Shown here: positions 45,401 to 56,724 of the stretch, piece after piece
Layout: each line of letters opens with the position of its first letter
Numbering within the stretch: the first letter of the stretch is position 1
Source: Gracilaria gracilis
Taxonomy: Eukaryota > Rhodophyta > Florideophyceae > Gracilariales > Gracilariaceae
Reading direction: 5' to 3'
DNA length: 64,000 nucleotides
Assembly (NCBI GenBank): GCA_030374805.1
Contig: JARGSG010000224.1
Span: forward strand, 744,001 to 808,000
Position numbers and translations under genes: made by a program
The notes under the pieces: model-generated
What the model was told of the DNA's origin: nothing
Seen by the model: only the letters and a program-made list of their open reading frames with translations
Database searches by the model: none

Positions 45401-46206
45401 CTTCAAAGGGTCCGTTTGCAACCTTTTTTGACAAGCCATGTTACCTCTAGTAAATTTCAATCACTGCCACTACTAGGCGTTCCAAAGATGGGATGCGATA
45501 TCTAAAACCAATCGTGCGGAGGACTTTCCCAAGTTACTCCCGTTTTTCTTTATTTTACTTGGAACTGTCTCCTCCATGCAACCAAGCAATCTTTTCTGAG
45601 CCATCGAGAGTAAGCGTAGCTCCCAATTAATCCGGTAAGACCAAGCGCTTGGATTTTACTTATGATGGTGTTAAAATCATGTGGGCTTGGGCTGCGAAAG
45701 TATTATGGTCTGTAAAGGAGCACAACGAAACTGCAAAATGAGTTAAAGCATTCGACGGCTGTTGACTCTGCCATGCGCTTATGTCGAACAACACTGTCGA
45801 TAGAACAACCGTACCGTAACTATTGAAGAGCCGCGGCAACTTTTTGTTTTACGCTGAATTCAAAGAATTCAGCGCAATAGCGTATATGTGTGATGTAGAT
45901 GGATTGTTGCTGCAGGTCTTTGCACACACGGAAGTAGACTTCGCGCAATATGCCAAATCGGTGACGAGACTATTTTTTGTGGTGCACGGGATATGGAGAC
46001 AGAACGAACGAAAGTGACTTTATTTACCGTATTCTAAGCCAACGTTACGCCAGTAGCGTCACGTTGGGCGCCGATGCCAATCGGCGGCGATTGACAGCCA
46101 CTGCTGTCAGCTGTAAAACAATACGTTCTAGCTCTTGGACAATGTTGTGGTATTCGGTCGTAAGGTTCGAGCCCTTCACTCCACTCGTGTACTCGGCAAG
46201 ACGGCG
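45401..46206. other. Non-coding stretch after the RNase H relic
   Basis: AT-rich with no supported gene. It may contain further decayed pol sequence, but I cannot align it by eye. Confidence 0.35.
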
Positions 46207-48836
46207 TCAAAACTGCTTAGCTGCTGTGCCTAGCGCCCCGTGTATGTGAAAGCCCATCGGGATGAACTCTACAGAGTTCTGATGGCATAACGGCCCATAC
46301 TTTGATTGTTTAAGCCCTTCGGCCTTGATTGCCGCGCCGCCAGCTCTTCGAGAAGCAAACCTTGTATAGGTAGCATTATGTGGACTTACTACTGTGACAT
46401 ATATGGCGCATGGCTTCTCGCCGAATCGAATGTCATCAATAAGAAGGTCCATTCGTGCCTGTTGCACTTCTGGAAGATACTGTTGTGAAGGAAATCTCCA
46501 CTCTCTGGGCACAGAAAGACACAAAGGTGGTTGTTTCAGCATTGAGTACAACGTGTCACGTAACGAATTGTGTCGCCTGCTTGATCCTAATCCGACCGGG
46601 CAGGTCATTGCGTGGTATCCAATACTATCAAAAAGCGGAGCATTTTGATACATGGCATTAGCGCAGGCTGGACACGGACGATTTCAGTTGAACATACGCT
46701 CTCCCAAACGAAGATCAATCATCGTCCTAAATATTTCGGGCGCAATAGATGGATTGTGTTTTGGTTCTGCGAAGGACGTAAAGCACGTGTGTGACTCTGG
46801 AGAGGCGGTGGATAGAAGCCGCGCAACACTCAGTTTGTCCGTGCTAGGTGGTTGTAATCGCGCACTTTCGCTCTGGAAAATTGCTTCCGCGAATTCATGT
46901 CGGAGCTTACCAACACAGCCATTTTGTTCGGCTCTTGTTGTGAGGCATTCGAATAAGAACTAATTCGGTAGCTCTTAATGTTGTTTCAACGCGTTGCATA
47001 TTTGAGCCAACGGAGACAATGAGTGGGAACGAATTCGAATCTTCTAAGGGCGGCCAAGATCACGCTATTGATTATAGACCATGCGGCAAAATGGGAAGAT
47101 ATAAATGCAGAGTACTGCATCCATGCTGCATTAATGAATCCAAGACCTCCTTTGGCAAAGGGCCGACATGCCCTGTTCCATGCAGCCTGGGAAACTGTAC
47201 GGTGTATATTCTGGAACTTTCCTCGCTGCCTAGCGTCGAAATGATCAACCTCAGCTTTGGTTAAATGCGGCGGAGTTGTCCTCAGGATATAAGTCAGTTT
47301 GCAAGCGCCTGCGGAGTAGCACAACAGGGTCAGAGCCATTTGCGTGTCGTTCAAGTCTTCCAGGTTTTGCAGTAAGACCTCACGCGCTTCGCGCTGTGGT
47401 TGAAGAATCACAGAAACAGCGGAGCCGTGCCCTATGGCTGTACCGAGAAGCGACAGAGATTGGTTGTTTGAAACTTGTGCTAGAAAACCAGGTATATGGG
47501 GCACTCGCCACCGCCATGCCTGAGTTTTCTGTAGATTTGGAGCAAATCCAAGAGGTTTCCCTTGATCGACCAGAAGTGGAAGGCAGTTTCTTGCGCTTAA
47601 CCGCGTGGTAACAATTGTGCCGTCATCGGCATAGAACTGGTTTAAAACCGGGGTCTGGGTTTGCTGTACTTTCAGAACAAGCGGATGAAGAGCCAAAGCG
47701 CAAGATAGTAGACTCGATGGGTCTCCTTGTTGGGTACTCATTTGGCTGGATATCTCGTACGCGCCGAAACGGAGTGGAATAGGTTGCCGGTACCAATAGT
47801 GAACAAACCTCGCAATTTCAGGACACTTTTTTTGTTACAGCCTCTAATATGTGATTTCTTTCGATGGCGTTAAATGCGTTCTTGGCATGGATGCTGAGCA
47901 CAACAAGGTCCTGGCCACGCAGTTTGTGGGTGAAGATACGAAGTGCATGGACAATGGCTTTGGCGCCGCAACTGGTGCCAACGCCAAGCTGATGTGATCA
48001 AAGGTGGGATTGTACAGCTAGAAGCCGTGACGCAATCGATGCTAGCATTCAGGCCATAAACCTTCTCCAAACAATTCCTATAGCGAGGGGGCGTAACTTA
48101 TTGGAGTGTGGCTTCGGTATGCCGATTAGGTTTCCAGTGGCAAACCACAACTCACAGTTAGTAGGAGCCTTCCCAGCCAGAAAAGAATTCACAAAGCACA
48201 TAAGTTCTTTAAGGATTGGGTTTTCCGGCGGTTAACCTCCAGGAGTTGCCCCCAAGCACTTGAACAAGCCAGACCACATACCATCCGGGCCTGCAGACGA
48301 GGATGTTTTCATTTGCATGATTGTTCTGCGGATCAGAGACTCGTCAACGTTCAAAGAGGGCGGTAGAATAGAAAGAGGTACGATTGAGACCTCCGGTTTT
48401 GGTGATAGGTGCAGTTCGTCGAGTGGATCTGCGAGGCTTTGAGACGGCACCACAGAGTCAGACGGTTGGGACAGGATTGCACATGCTTTTGTATATTCGC
48501 CTTTCATGTAGGCTCTGCGTGCTCGGTGGGGTTTTGTGGCTTTTCATTGTTGAATAGAATACGAAGGTGTGCAACTTTTGCCTCATCCACCAAGGCGAGC
48601 CGTTCAACCCTGAGAGCTCTTTGTATTCGAATTATAAGCGAGTGGTGCAATGAAGCTCCGTTGCGGTTGGGAATCTTACCCCGACTATTCTCTCGAAATA
48701 CCAGTTTGGGGCCGGCAATGAGACGCTCCAGACAGTTACGACGGAGAGATTTTGTTCGGGAGGTATTGCAATTATGTAGGAGATGGTAATGAAGTTCTAT
48801 GAAGTCGCCCCGCAGGGCTCGCGGAACATAATCCAT
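46207..48836 (-). pseudogene. LINE with reverse transcriptase and restriction-like endonuclease
   Basis: Minus strand. The 5' part (48836-48232) has VPRALRGDFIELHYHL and then ESLIRRTIMQMKTSSSAGPD, the G-P-D-G block of LINE RTs. After frameshifts come VGTSCGAKAIVHALR and VVLSIHAKNAFNAIERN (about 47880), where the catalytic Asp of motif A is His. Then TQQGDPSSLLSCALALHPL and FYADDG (about 47630), with an intact YADD. The C-terminus (46653-46207) has HAMTCPVGLGSSRRHNSLRD, RMDLLIDDIRFG and YVTVVSP, matching restriction-like endonucleases (R-x-D ... D-V-T-V-x-S-P) with the second catalytic Asp changed to Tyr. So both RT and endonuclease are probably dead. No poly(A) or 3' boundary was identified. 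Confidence 0.7.
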
Positions 48837-50040
48837 TGTAGGGACACGGAGATTGAAGACTGATACGATTGAGGGACACTAACCGACTGTGGGTGGCAAG
48901 GGCATTCCCCGTGGAGACATATACGCTCTCGTTGTCAGTTGATGTTGGGCGCCCGGCTTAGTACAGCCCCACCGTGAACAGGTGCCTCATCGTCGCTATC
49001 AGAGCTGTTGAGAATGTCCTGAAGGAGCCCATCAACAAGGGCTTCATTAAGCTCTTTGTCGATCAGCACTGAAGACAGTGTGTACCCCATTGTACTGACT
49101 GTTGAGATCTTGGCATTGCCGCTGGAGATGAGAAGAATGGGAGCAAACAAGCAAGTCATCAAAATACTGGTGGCCAATAAATGTGTGCTGCACCTCACGC
49201 GTTTTGATGGTTTGCTCCCGTTTTCTCCGTCCCGGTGGAGATGCTCTAACGACGCGGCATGGGTCCAACCCGAATCTTCATCCCCAACAAAGTCATGGCC
49301 GAGGGATCTTATTTGACTTCGTCGACTTCGTCGACTAAGATCCCTCGGCCAGGACCATCTGGTCGTTCTCCGTAGTTTGCAAGCACTTGTGGGGGACTTT
49401 CTTCCAAGGTTAAAACGGTAGCGTTACCCGTTCTACTTTCGGCATTGCCCGCTGTCCCCATCGCAGTATCTGAACCACATATCGCTCAGTGCTCCCCGGT
49501 ACATTTTCTTGGCTCCTAAAGATCCCATATCGCCACAGGTTCCATAAATTTCCCTTTTGTCCTGCAGGCGTGGTCGTGACCGGCGCCATCGAAATAGTAG
49601 AGGATGGATGTAATGATGACAACCTCTGCCGACTACTTTTGGAAAACTAGAAAAGAAGTGGAATTGATTTGGCTATTAGTGAAACCGCAGAGGTTCTTGT
49701 AGGGCCTACAGAGCGGTTGCTTTTTTTTGCTTTCCAGAAGGATATGTCACTTGGCAGAGGGATACAGTCAACGAAATTTAAAACGCAACGATATGTTTGA
49801 ACCAAATAACGCGCGCCAAAGAGCAGTTCAAGACCTTCGATCTATACATAGTAGCCGAAGGATGACCCCCACCAGTGAGCGCATTTCACCTGCATTTTTG
49901 TGCTACGCACGTGCTTAGTGAGAAGACAGGTTGCGACCCCCAGGTAACGGGTCGCACAAAGCGTAACTGACAGCCATAGTAAGTATCTTGGTATCCTTGT
50001 AAGTGTGCCTCTTGATATCCTTGTAAGTGTGCCTTGGGCC
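48837..50040. other. LINE 5' region and AT-mixed non-coding DNA
   Basis: Minus-strand fragments at 48935-49270 (ALVDGLLQDILNSSDSDDE) may be the decayed first part of the LINE ORF. No zinc finger could be confirmed. The rest holds a perfect palindrome (49297-49350) and nothing else I can support. Confidence 0.35.
49297..49350. repeat. Perfect 15-bp-arm palindrome with direct-repeat loop
   Basis: The arms GGCCGAGGGATCTTA (49297-49311) and TAAGATCCCTCGGCC (49336-49350) pair perfectly; the loop contains CTTCGTCGA twice. Confidence 0.85.
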
Positions 50041-50089
50041 AGGGGGGAGATTAGCTCTGAACGGGGCAGTGTGAACGTGCTGGCGTCCC

Positions 50090-50718
50090 CGATTGGATGC
50101 GTTGCGGGGAGCGTTCGTTCATCCGGGTGCACAACAACGGGAGTGGGGACACAAAGACTATGCAGCTGGCGGTGGACGACGACGACTACATTGTGCGCGT
50201 GGCGGAGTGCTAGCTAGCAGGGTGGATGGAGCATATGACTGTGGAGGACAAGCACGGCGGACGAGGGGGGGAGGGGAGGCGGTGGAGTGGGAGGAGGTGG
50301 TGGTGGGCGATGTGGAGGGGGGGTGGCGCTGCTGCGGCGGGTGATACAGATCTACGCGTCGGACGTGCTGAGTGTGGGGGGACGGGTGCTGGGCGTGCAT
50401 TGGCAGCTGTTACCGACGAGGCTAGGCGGCGGCGAGGAGGGCGGGGGGGCGGAGGGGGAGCGGGAGGGGCAGCGGGAGCTGACGGCTGGGAGGCAGTTGC
50501 GCGCGGGCGCCGTGGCGGTGCGCGCGAAGCGGCCGGTGCGCGCAGTGCGCGTGGCAGCGGGGGTGCTGCGTGCGCTCAACGTGCACGTGGAGGCGGAGGG
50601 CGCACGCCTGCGCGTGGGCGCAGTGCTGGAGCTGCGCGAGCGCGCCGACGCCGACCCACAGTGGGCATTTTCTGAAATGATATCTTTTTACAAATCGCAA
50701 ACAGAAGATGTAGGTTGA
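50090..50718 (+). pseudogene. GC-rich host gene fragments, unrecognised
   Basis: An abrupt rise in GC marks coding-like DNA. One frame at about 50090-50210 reads FIRVHNNGSGDTKTMQLAVD then DDDYIVRVAEC and stops. A second (50287-50718) reads LLRRVIQIYASDVLSVGGRV, VLRALNVHVEAEGARLRVGA and VLELRERADADPQWAF, separated by a Gly/Glu-rich stretch. Possibly two exons or two fragments of one protein. I do not recognise either. The G-rich stretch at 50270-50330 is low complexity. Confidence 0.3.
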
Positions 50719-51147
50719 CAGCGCCTTCAGAGCAAGTTTTTGTACATATGTAAAATGCGTTTTATATTTTCAGGAGATGCTCAGTATCTATCGCCACAAC
50801 AACAAACAAAACGCGCGTGAGCCGCGCTGTGCCGCCCCAGCGTACTCTGCCTCCACATCCCCCGCGACCCGCCCCCCCACACCCCACAGCCACCTCCCCA
50901 CCCTGAAGGCCGTACACCTTCACCCCGCGCTGTCCTGTCTCCCCGCCACGCCGCCCTCAGCTGCACTCCCCTCATCGTCGCTCGCCCCCGTCGCGGCGCC
51001 ATGCTGCGCGAAGCGCCCCGTCATGTCGTGCGACGACCTCTACGACCCCATACACATCCGCCTGCGCCCACTTCTCCTTCAGTACCCCCATCGACGCGCA
51101 CGAGCCTTAACCTAGCGCGCAGGTGACCTTTCCCACGCACGATATCA

Positions 51148-51754
51148 TTGAGCTGCCACCTCCCGCCGCCCGCCGCCGTGCACTACGCCAGAGAGCGTGC
51201 GCTGCCCGACTTCCCGCCGCCGCATGCTCTACAGCCGTATCAGCCGCCGCCGCATATGAGAGTGCACCTAATTCACGGACTGCCACACTCGTTGCCCCCC
51301 GCTGAGCATGAGCCGCCGTTGTCCCATGCTATGGCGCAGCTTTTCGCTGTGGGCGATGGCACCCCGCACCATGTTGGCGGCCTGAAGTCGCATCATGCGC
51401 TGCCCAGCTCAGGTGATCTGTCAGCGCATGGCGTGGGCGCACCCACGGCGCCGTCGTTGTTCCAACCGACGGTGGAGAGCGCGCTGGGCGCAGAGTACAA
51501 CAGCTTCGCGTTGCTGGCTACCTCGATTGCAAGACACCCGAGTCTGGTTGTGGTGTTGAAGCGGGTGTTTGCGGCCAGCGGCATGTATCAGTTTGATGCG
51601 GACATGCAGCTGGCCGAGACGCTGCTGAGTGCAGAGAGAAAGTGTGGGTCGGTGGGACACTGCGCCGAAGTGAGTGGGCTACAACGCGCCGTAGCTCAGT
51701 TCTCGGGCGTAAAGGTGTTTATGTTGGCGCTGGTGGCGGCGCTGTCGAACGTCT
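51148..51754 (+). pseudogene. Possible N-terminal part of the TALE homeobox gene
   Basis: A GC-rich frame begins with Pro/His-rich sequence (LPPPAAVHYARERALPDF) and moves into a helical part: SFALLATSIARHPSLVVVLK, VFAASGMYQFDADMQLAETL, then LQRAVAQFSGVKVFMLAL. It stops being protein-like exactly where the foldback element begins at 51755, and the homeodomain resumes after it. The helical part could be the PBC-like partner domain that precedes PBX-type homeodomains, but I cannot verify this by eye. The frames on the two sides do not join after simple removal of 265 bp, so another indel or an intron is needed. Confidence 0.4.
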
Positions 51755-52019
51755 CTATGAACATCGAATACGGCCCAAATATGGCCGAGATATAGCCGAA
51801 ATGTGGCCGTTTAACTCGAAAAGTTGTGAGAACGTTTAGAAAGCGGATATAAACAAGTTTCATTTTTCTTCATATGGCCTAAATATGGCCGAAGTGTACA
51901 CGTGTCAGTTGGCTAAAGTACTTATTCTCCGTAGTTACACGTTCTCTGAAAATTTCAAGCTAAACGGCCACATTTCGGCCATATCTCGGCCATATTTGGG
52001 CCATATTCGAGGTTTATAG
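51755..52019. mobile_element. 265-bp foldback/MITE inside the TALE gene
   Basis: Imperfect inverted repeats of about 75-80 bp (51755-51838 and 51943-52019) share ATATGGCCGAGATAT, CCGAAATGTGGCCGTTTA and AGAACGT; the outer ends are CTATGAAC and its near complement GTTTATAG. The centre (51839-51942) is non-coding. No transposase. A target duplication is not obvious (flanks cgtct and ggcgt). Confidence 0.8.
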
Positions 52020-52022
52020 GGC

Positions 52023-52382
52023 GTGCGCGGTGGTTTGGGGCTGATGGGAAGCTCTGCACTGAGGCAGGCGTTGGATACGGTGTGCAATCGGCAGCGCATG
52101 GGAGTTTGCGGTGGCGCAGTGGGCGGTGGCGTCGGAGGCCACCACAATGTGTGGCGCGATGAGCGACACATTCAGAAAGGGGTGGGGTCTGAACGCACGC
52201 CGTTGTCTGAGAAGGCGAAGGCGGCGCTGGAACGATGGCTCCACGAGAATCTGGAGAACCCGTACCCTACGATTGAGCAGAAGCTGGAGCTGGCGCGCGA
52301 GTGCTCGATGAGTCTCAACTCGGTGAACAACTGGTTTGGGAACAAGAGAATGAAAATGTTTGACTCATATTGCTTCGTTTAG
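52023..52382 (+). CDS. TALE homeodomain protein, PBX type (partial)
   Basis: The C-terminal 60 residues are a TALE homeodomain: LSEKAKAALERWLHENLENP, with the three-residue loop extension giving the P-Y-P signature (ENPYPTIEQK), then recognition helix LNSVNNWFGNKRMK. Position 50 is Gly (WFGNKR), as in animal PBX and in the PBX-type proteins I recall from red algae, whereas plant KNOX/BELL have WFIN. The protein ends soon after the domain at TAG 52380-52382. It would be a nuclear transcription factor that works as a heterodimer. The frame opens right after the foldback element, so the 5' part is cut off or lies at 51.1-51.75 kb. Confidence 0.75.
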   Translation: MRGGLGLMGSSALRQALDTVCNRQRMGVCGGAVGGGVGGHHNVWRDERHIQKGVGSERTPLSEKAKAALERWLHENLENPYPTIEQKLELARECSMSLNSVNNWFGNKRMKMFDSYCFV

Positions 52383-52984
52383 CTTCATCGCGTTGCTTGT
52401 GCTGCTCGTTGGCTGCTGCTGCTGCGGCGGCGCCCACGCACTGAGGTTCTATATCCATGATCGCGAAAGGAGATGCTTTCAGTTTCAAGCGCCGTATGGC
52501 GCGGGAGTACTCGGACACCGATCGATTAAAGAGGTTTGTATTGTTGCGCCTGTTTTTGTTGTTGTTCGTGATCAGACTTAAACAGATCTTGTATAGAAGC
52601 CGATGGTTGCCGACCCTGAACGTTTCCGAAAGGAGCGAGAGCGAGCGTGTTTTAGGAAGTGAGATGGACGATGAAATGGGAGTCGACACAACGCCTATCA
52701 GGGCCTCTCCGAACGGCTTGCAACGTAATTTGTGTCATATGTTGATGGCGGCAATCTCTTGAAATGGTTTGGAGGCAAGTATGGCGAAATGGCAACAAAA
52801 GCTGTTGGGTTGGTCAGTGGCGAAGGAATACTTGCCGGACACGCAAAAGATGCAAATTGTCGGGTTGTATGGAAATCCACAACACCCCCGCCTAAGGTCC
52901 TTTTAGATTCAGAAGCATCCAATTCCGACAAACAGTGATCAAGCTCTTGAATGGCTTAAGACCTGCCACAAGCCACATTCTACT

Positions 52985-54330
52985 TTACTCCTCGGTTCTA
53001 GGCTTCTTATGGATTACTAAGGCAACTACGTTGTCGAAGACTTTGAGATTATCTGCAAGAATAACATCAAGAAGAAGCAGGAAGTAATAAAGGTCACGCA
53101 GCTCATCTTTGATGAGATTGAAAGAGTTCATCAACGCTAACGCGTCCTTTCCTCGCCTTGTAACAGGCTCTAAGTTGTTCTTATCAACAATTTGTTGAAA
53201 TACTGGCGCAGTGAGTTGCTTCAGTACGTCCCAAAAGCAGCACACTTCCTCAAACACTCTCGGTTCCGGTCGTCCGGATGCTCCTGTAGAGATCGCATGG
53301 TCAAGAACTGAAGCGATCACGCTCGTCATTAGTCCACGATTCTGGATGTGACGCAATTGCACAAGAAACGGGAAGCAGCAACCACATGATTCTGGCAAAG
53401 ACGAGGAAGAGGGATCGCTCGGCTTTCGTTTCACAATATTACCTCTTGCGACAACGGCATCCCCCAAGGATAGGTATGATTTCTTGAAAGGTTCTTGTCT
53501 GCTTCTCGACATGGCTATTCCAATCGGAATATAGCAGCAGAGATCCTGCAGGAGCGTCATGCATTTCGTCAAGGTTTCCATACCGTGCTCGCAGAATGAT
53601 TCACACATTGTCGGATTGTTTGGGGCAGCTGCGAAGAGCAGCTTATCAAATCCAGCTTGATGGATTCTCGGAATAAAGTCTTGGAAACTAGTAAGAAACA
53701 GTTTCACGAAGTCCTTCTCATCCTTCCATTTTAGCTTCTTCATCAAAATGAGCTTCTTATCCTCATCTTCTGGCAACCAGACGGCAATTGCTCGATACAA
53801 AAAAGGTAGAATATACCACTGAAACCAGATTGCTGAAACTAGAAACATTAACGGTAGATCACAAATCCGGGACGGCGCCGTTTTCTTAAGCTCGTATATC
53901 CAAGGAATTATTAAAGCACCCTTTTTCTAGAAACTACGTTTGCCTTCCTGTTCTTCGTCACGGGTTGACGTGGGAAGCCCGCGAAGCCCTCTCCAAAATA
54001 GTCCCAGGTTCTTAGTGACAGCGTTTGTCACGCGATTGGCTCGTGCCGATCTTGACCGGCAGTCTTTCATTTCTTTCTGGATCGAAGCCGGGAGGTCATT
54101 CAATACCTCAGAGGCTCAAGTACGAAAGCACGAAAATAAGTTATCGCCTGAGACGGTGATATTGAGATCAACAAATCGATCATAAAGTTCTGATATTGTT
54201 GTGCCGAGGTAGGCCTTGCGCATCGCATCCTGGTAGCTTTCCATCGTTTTGGTTGATACTTGAGACGCGAAGTAAGTTGAGCAGCGCAACTTAATGGCAC
54301 GAGAGGTTCTCCATTTGGCTGATGGCGAGA
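52985..54330 (-). pseudogene. Unrecognised minus-strand protein, in-frame stops
   Basis: An uninterrupted 287-codon ORF (53848-52985) reads WYILPFLYRAIAVWLPEDED, LFAAAPNNPTMCESFCEHGM and FEEVCCFWDVLKQLTAPVFQ. The same frame extends upstream past TAG (about 53929) and TGA (about 54114) with coherent sequence (STKTMESYQDAMRKAYLGTT, NDLPASIQKEMKDCRSRSA). Total about 440 codons without frameshift. No signal peptide or known catalytic motif is visible, and I cannot place it in a family. A gene of a third element type is possible, given its mobile surroundings. Confidence 0.5.
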
Positions 54331-54764
54331 TTTTCTACTGTGTGCGGGCTGAGCGTGAGCGTGTGACACGCATCACAACACAAACGTTTGAACTTCAGAG
54401 TGGCCCTAGCTGTGTCAACGTGATATCTCTATATATGTGCCGTAACATTGTTCTCGCTGCGGCTTCAGTCTCCGTTCCTTCTGATACGAATATAACCCTC
54501 TCGCCTGGCATCTACAACAAACCAAGTAGAGAAAATAGGCAGCTACGAACGCCACGCACTTCCGAGCGACGCAGCCTCTCTCTCTCTTATTTATGAGAGG
54601 GCGAAGGTAATTGCATTTCAACGCATAAGTTCGGTAAAGACCCAAAGAGCTATTATGCCTCTGCATCGCAACCGCTAACCACTATTCAGAAGCTGTACGA
54701 CACTCACTGAGCTACGACGGGAAACTATTAAGTATCGTAGGTGTTTTCGACCGGGGCATTTTAG

Positions 54765-55835
54765 CTACGTGCTACCCAGCTCCATGAGGACGCACAGCAA
54801 GCTTACCGATCGCCTCGACGAGTTTAACGACCTCCCAGGTGGAGACACAGCATCAGGTTTGCATGCAAGACTGAATCCATTTCTCGGAGTTGCTCCCAAA
54901 GCGGTCACTTGTGAGTGTGGGCGTAGCCTTGCGACACGAATTTTTGTACTCCGTAGTGCATCAATGGAACAAAGCACACGGTAATTTACCAGACTTTTCA
55001 ACGTATAGCTCTACAACTCATTAGAGTTGAAAAGCTTCAGCACAGATATTAAACACCTGGGCTCTTCATTAACATCATAGCACAGATGATAACCCTCCAA
55101 TGCTCCAGTCCAGGCCGATATATTGTTATCCTCGTATATAATTAATGTAAGTGGGGCAAATTCGGAAACACATAGAACCAGCTTCTTGAACCTTCTAAAT
55201 GCATATTTCTGCCCACTATTGGTCCAGACCTGGTTGGAATACCCCAGGAGCAGTTACGATCGGCTCTTGGCGTCAGTCAAGAGACGGAGCGGAAGGATTC
55301 CTTGACCTACATTACCATCGTTCCATATTTCTATAACGGCTTCAATGTCTTTGGGTAAACCAGGAACGAAAGGCTTTATAGGGAAAGAATATGAACTAAT
55401 GGTATCTTTACGCCTCCTTGGAGCAACAGATTGCTTACTGCTTTCCTTCTCTTTGGGTGACAATGCGCAAGATCTGCCACGCATCTCAGATGAAAGATGT
55501 TCCTTAAAACCAGTTACCCGGCCTTGATCAGTGTCAGCAGAATCGCTCTCCCGTACGATACAACTCTTGAAAGCTTGATTTCGTCACTCCATCATCTGTT
55601 TCAGCCTCCAATCCAGAAGCCTCAAATGAACTTCATCGTGACTGTAACCGTTTTCGAGGTCCTCGTTTTCTTCAAGGGACAATTGACGCTCACAGACCCA
55701 TTGGTGGGCAGATATCACGATCTGCGAAACCATATTATGGCCACTCTCTCTCTCATTCTTGATTTGGATGGGTATTATAAACCCAACTCCCGTGCCGCCT
55801 CCTTGAGTGACGGAAGAGGTACCACGTCTCTCCAT
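54765..55835 (-). pseudogene. GCR1_C-like DNA-binding protein linked to Crypton copy 2
   Basis: One minus-strand frame (357 codons) from ATG 55835, cut by TGA (about 55584), TAA (55254), TAG (about 55035) and ending at TAG 54765, with no frameshift seen. Central part: FVPGLPKDIEAVIEIWNDGN, LPLRLLTDAKSRS, stop, then VWTNSGQKYAFRRFKKLVLC. This aligns residue by residue with the broken gene at 0.56-0.97 kb (IPGLPKTIEKCVQLW, LPIHLF, WWKLSGQNSAFYKFKKLISF). Both therefore belong to one family that accompanies the recombinase. It is divergent from its recombinase partner, with the palindromic satellite between them, which suggests that the satellite is its binding or control region. The domain name is tentative. 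Confidence 0.55.
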
Positions 55836-55994
55836 TACTGCGCAAAGAACAGGAGATGATCCACCGTTCTGAAGTCTCCGTTAAAAGGACATAGTTACGG
55901 AAATGGGCAACACAAATCACTAAGTCAACGGCATTTGGCAAGCATTGTGTACACAAACGTAGTGACTCTCAATTTCCCAGCAATAAGTGTTCAT

Positions 55995-56480
55995 CGTGAA
56001 CGTTTCCTAAAATTCCCCGACCAATGAAGGATCACTCTCAATTTTAAGCAGTGAACATTCACCGTGAACGTTCACTGTCATTTCTAAATCAGTGAGCGTT
56101 TACGGTGAACGTTCACTGTCATTTCTTAAGCAGTGCACGTTCACAGTGAACGTTCACTGTCATTTCGTAAGCCGTGAACGTTCAATGCCATTTCTTGGGC
56201 AGTAAACGTTCTCCGTGAACGTTCACTGTCATTTCTTGCGCAGTGAACGTTCACCGTGAACGTTCACTGTCAATTCTTTAGCAGTGAACGTTCACTTTGA
56301 ACGTTCATTGTCCATCATTTAGCAGTGAACGTTCACGGTGAACGTTCATTGTCAATGATTTTACAGTGAACGTTCACAGTGAACGTTCACTGTCAATCCT
56401 TTTACAATGAACGTTCACAGTGAACTTTCACTGTCAATCTTTTACCGATGAAAGTTTACTGTTAGCATTCACTGTCATTC
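55995..56480. repeat. Palindromic satellite, units with paired GTGAACGTTCAC
   Basis: About ten to eleven units of 40-46 bp. Each carries two copies of the 12-bp palindrome GTGAACGTTCAC, 1-2 bp apart, then a spacer such as TGTCATTTCTTAAGCA. Spacers resemble each other and units vary at the edges, so this is a tandem satellite and not a CRISPR. It lies between the divergent GCR1_C-like gene and the recombinase. Confidence 0.92.
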
Positions 56481-56724
56481 TTTGTCCCTTTCATATTTCC
56501 CAGAGTGCCTAGGATATGTACGAATGATTCATGCAGGCGTTGATTGACGAAAAATGACAACAGAAGGTCTCCCTTGTGTTCCACTTCACTTTGGACCATC
56601 AGTTAATTAGCTTCTGGTCCTTGCCGGTCTTTCTTAAATGTCTGGAAGTCATGGAAGCCCTTGTAAGGGTCGGATGGTAAAGCCCCGAAGGGCTCCTCGA
56701 AAGAGAGGGAATCTATGTCTCTGC

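Noticed and set aside
46306-47264. Plus-strand ORFs over the LINE
   Set aside because: They are antisense shadows of RT and endonuclease, with no recognisable motifs.
12629-55835. Nuclear genetic code with TAA/TAG read as glutamine
   Set aside because: The contexts fit Gln well, but TGA also falls in frame in the same genes, and the TBC, WW and TALE frames end at TAG where the protein plausibly ends. C-to-T mutation explains all three stops together. The idea stays worth testing with host housekeeping genes.
55995-56480. CRISPR array
   Set aside because: Units contain paired palindromes and similar spacers with varying edges. It is a tandem satellite in a eukaryotic, transposon-rich setting without cas genes.
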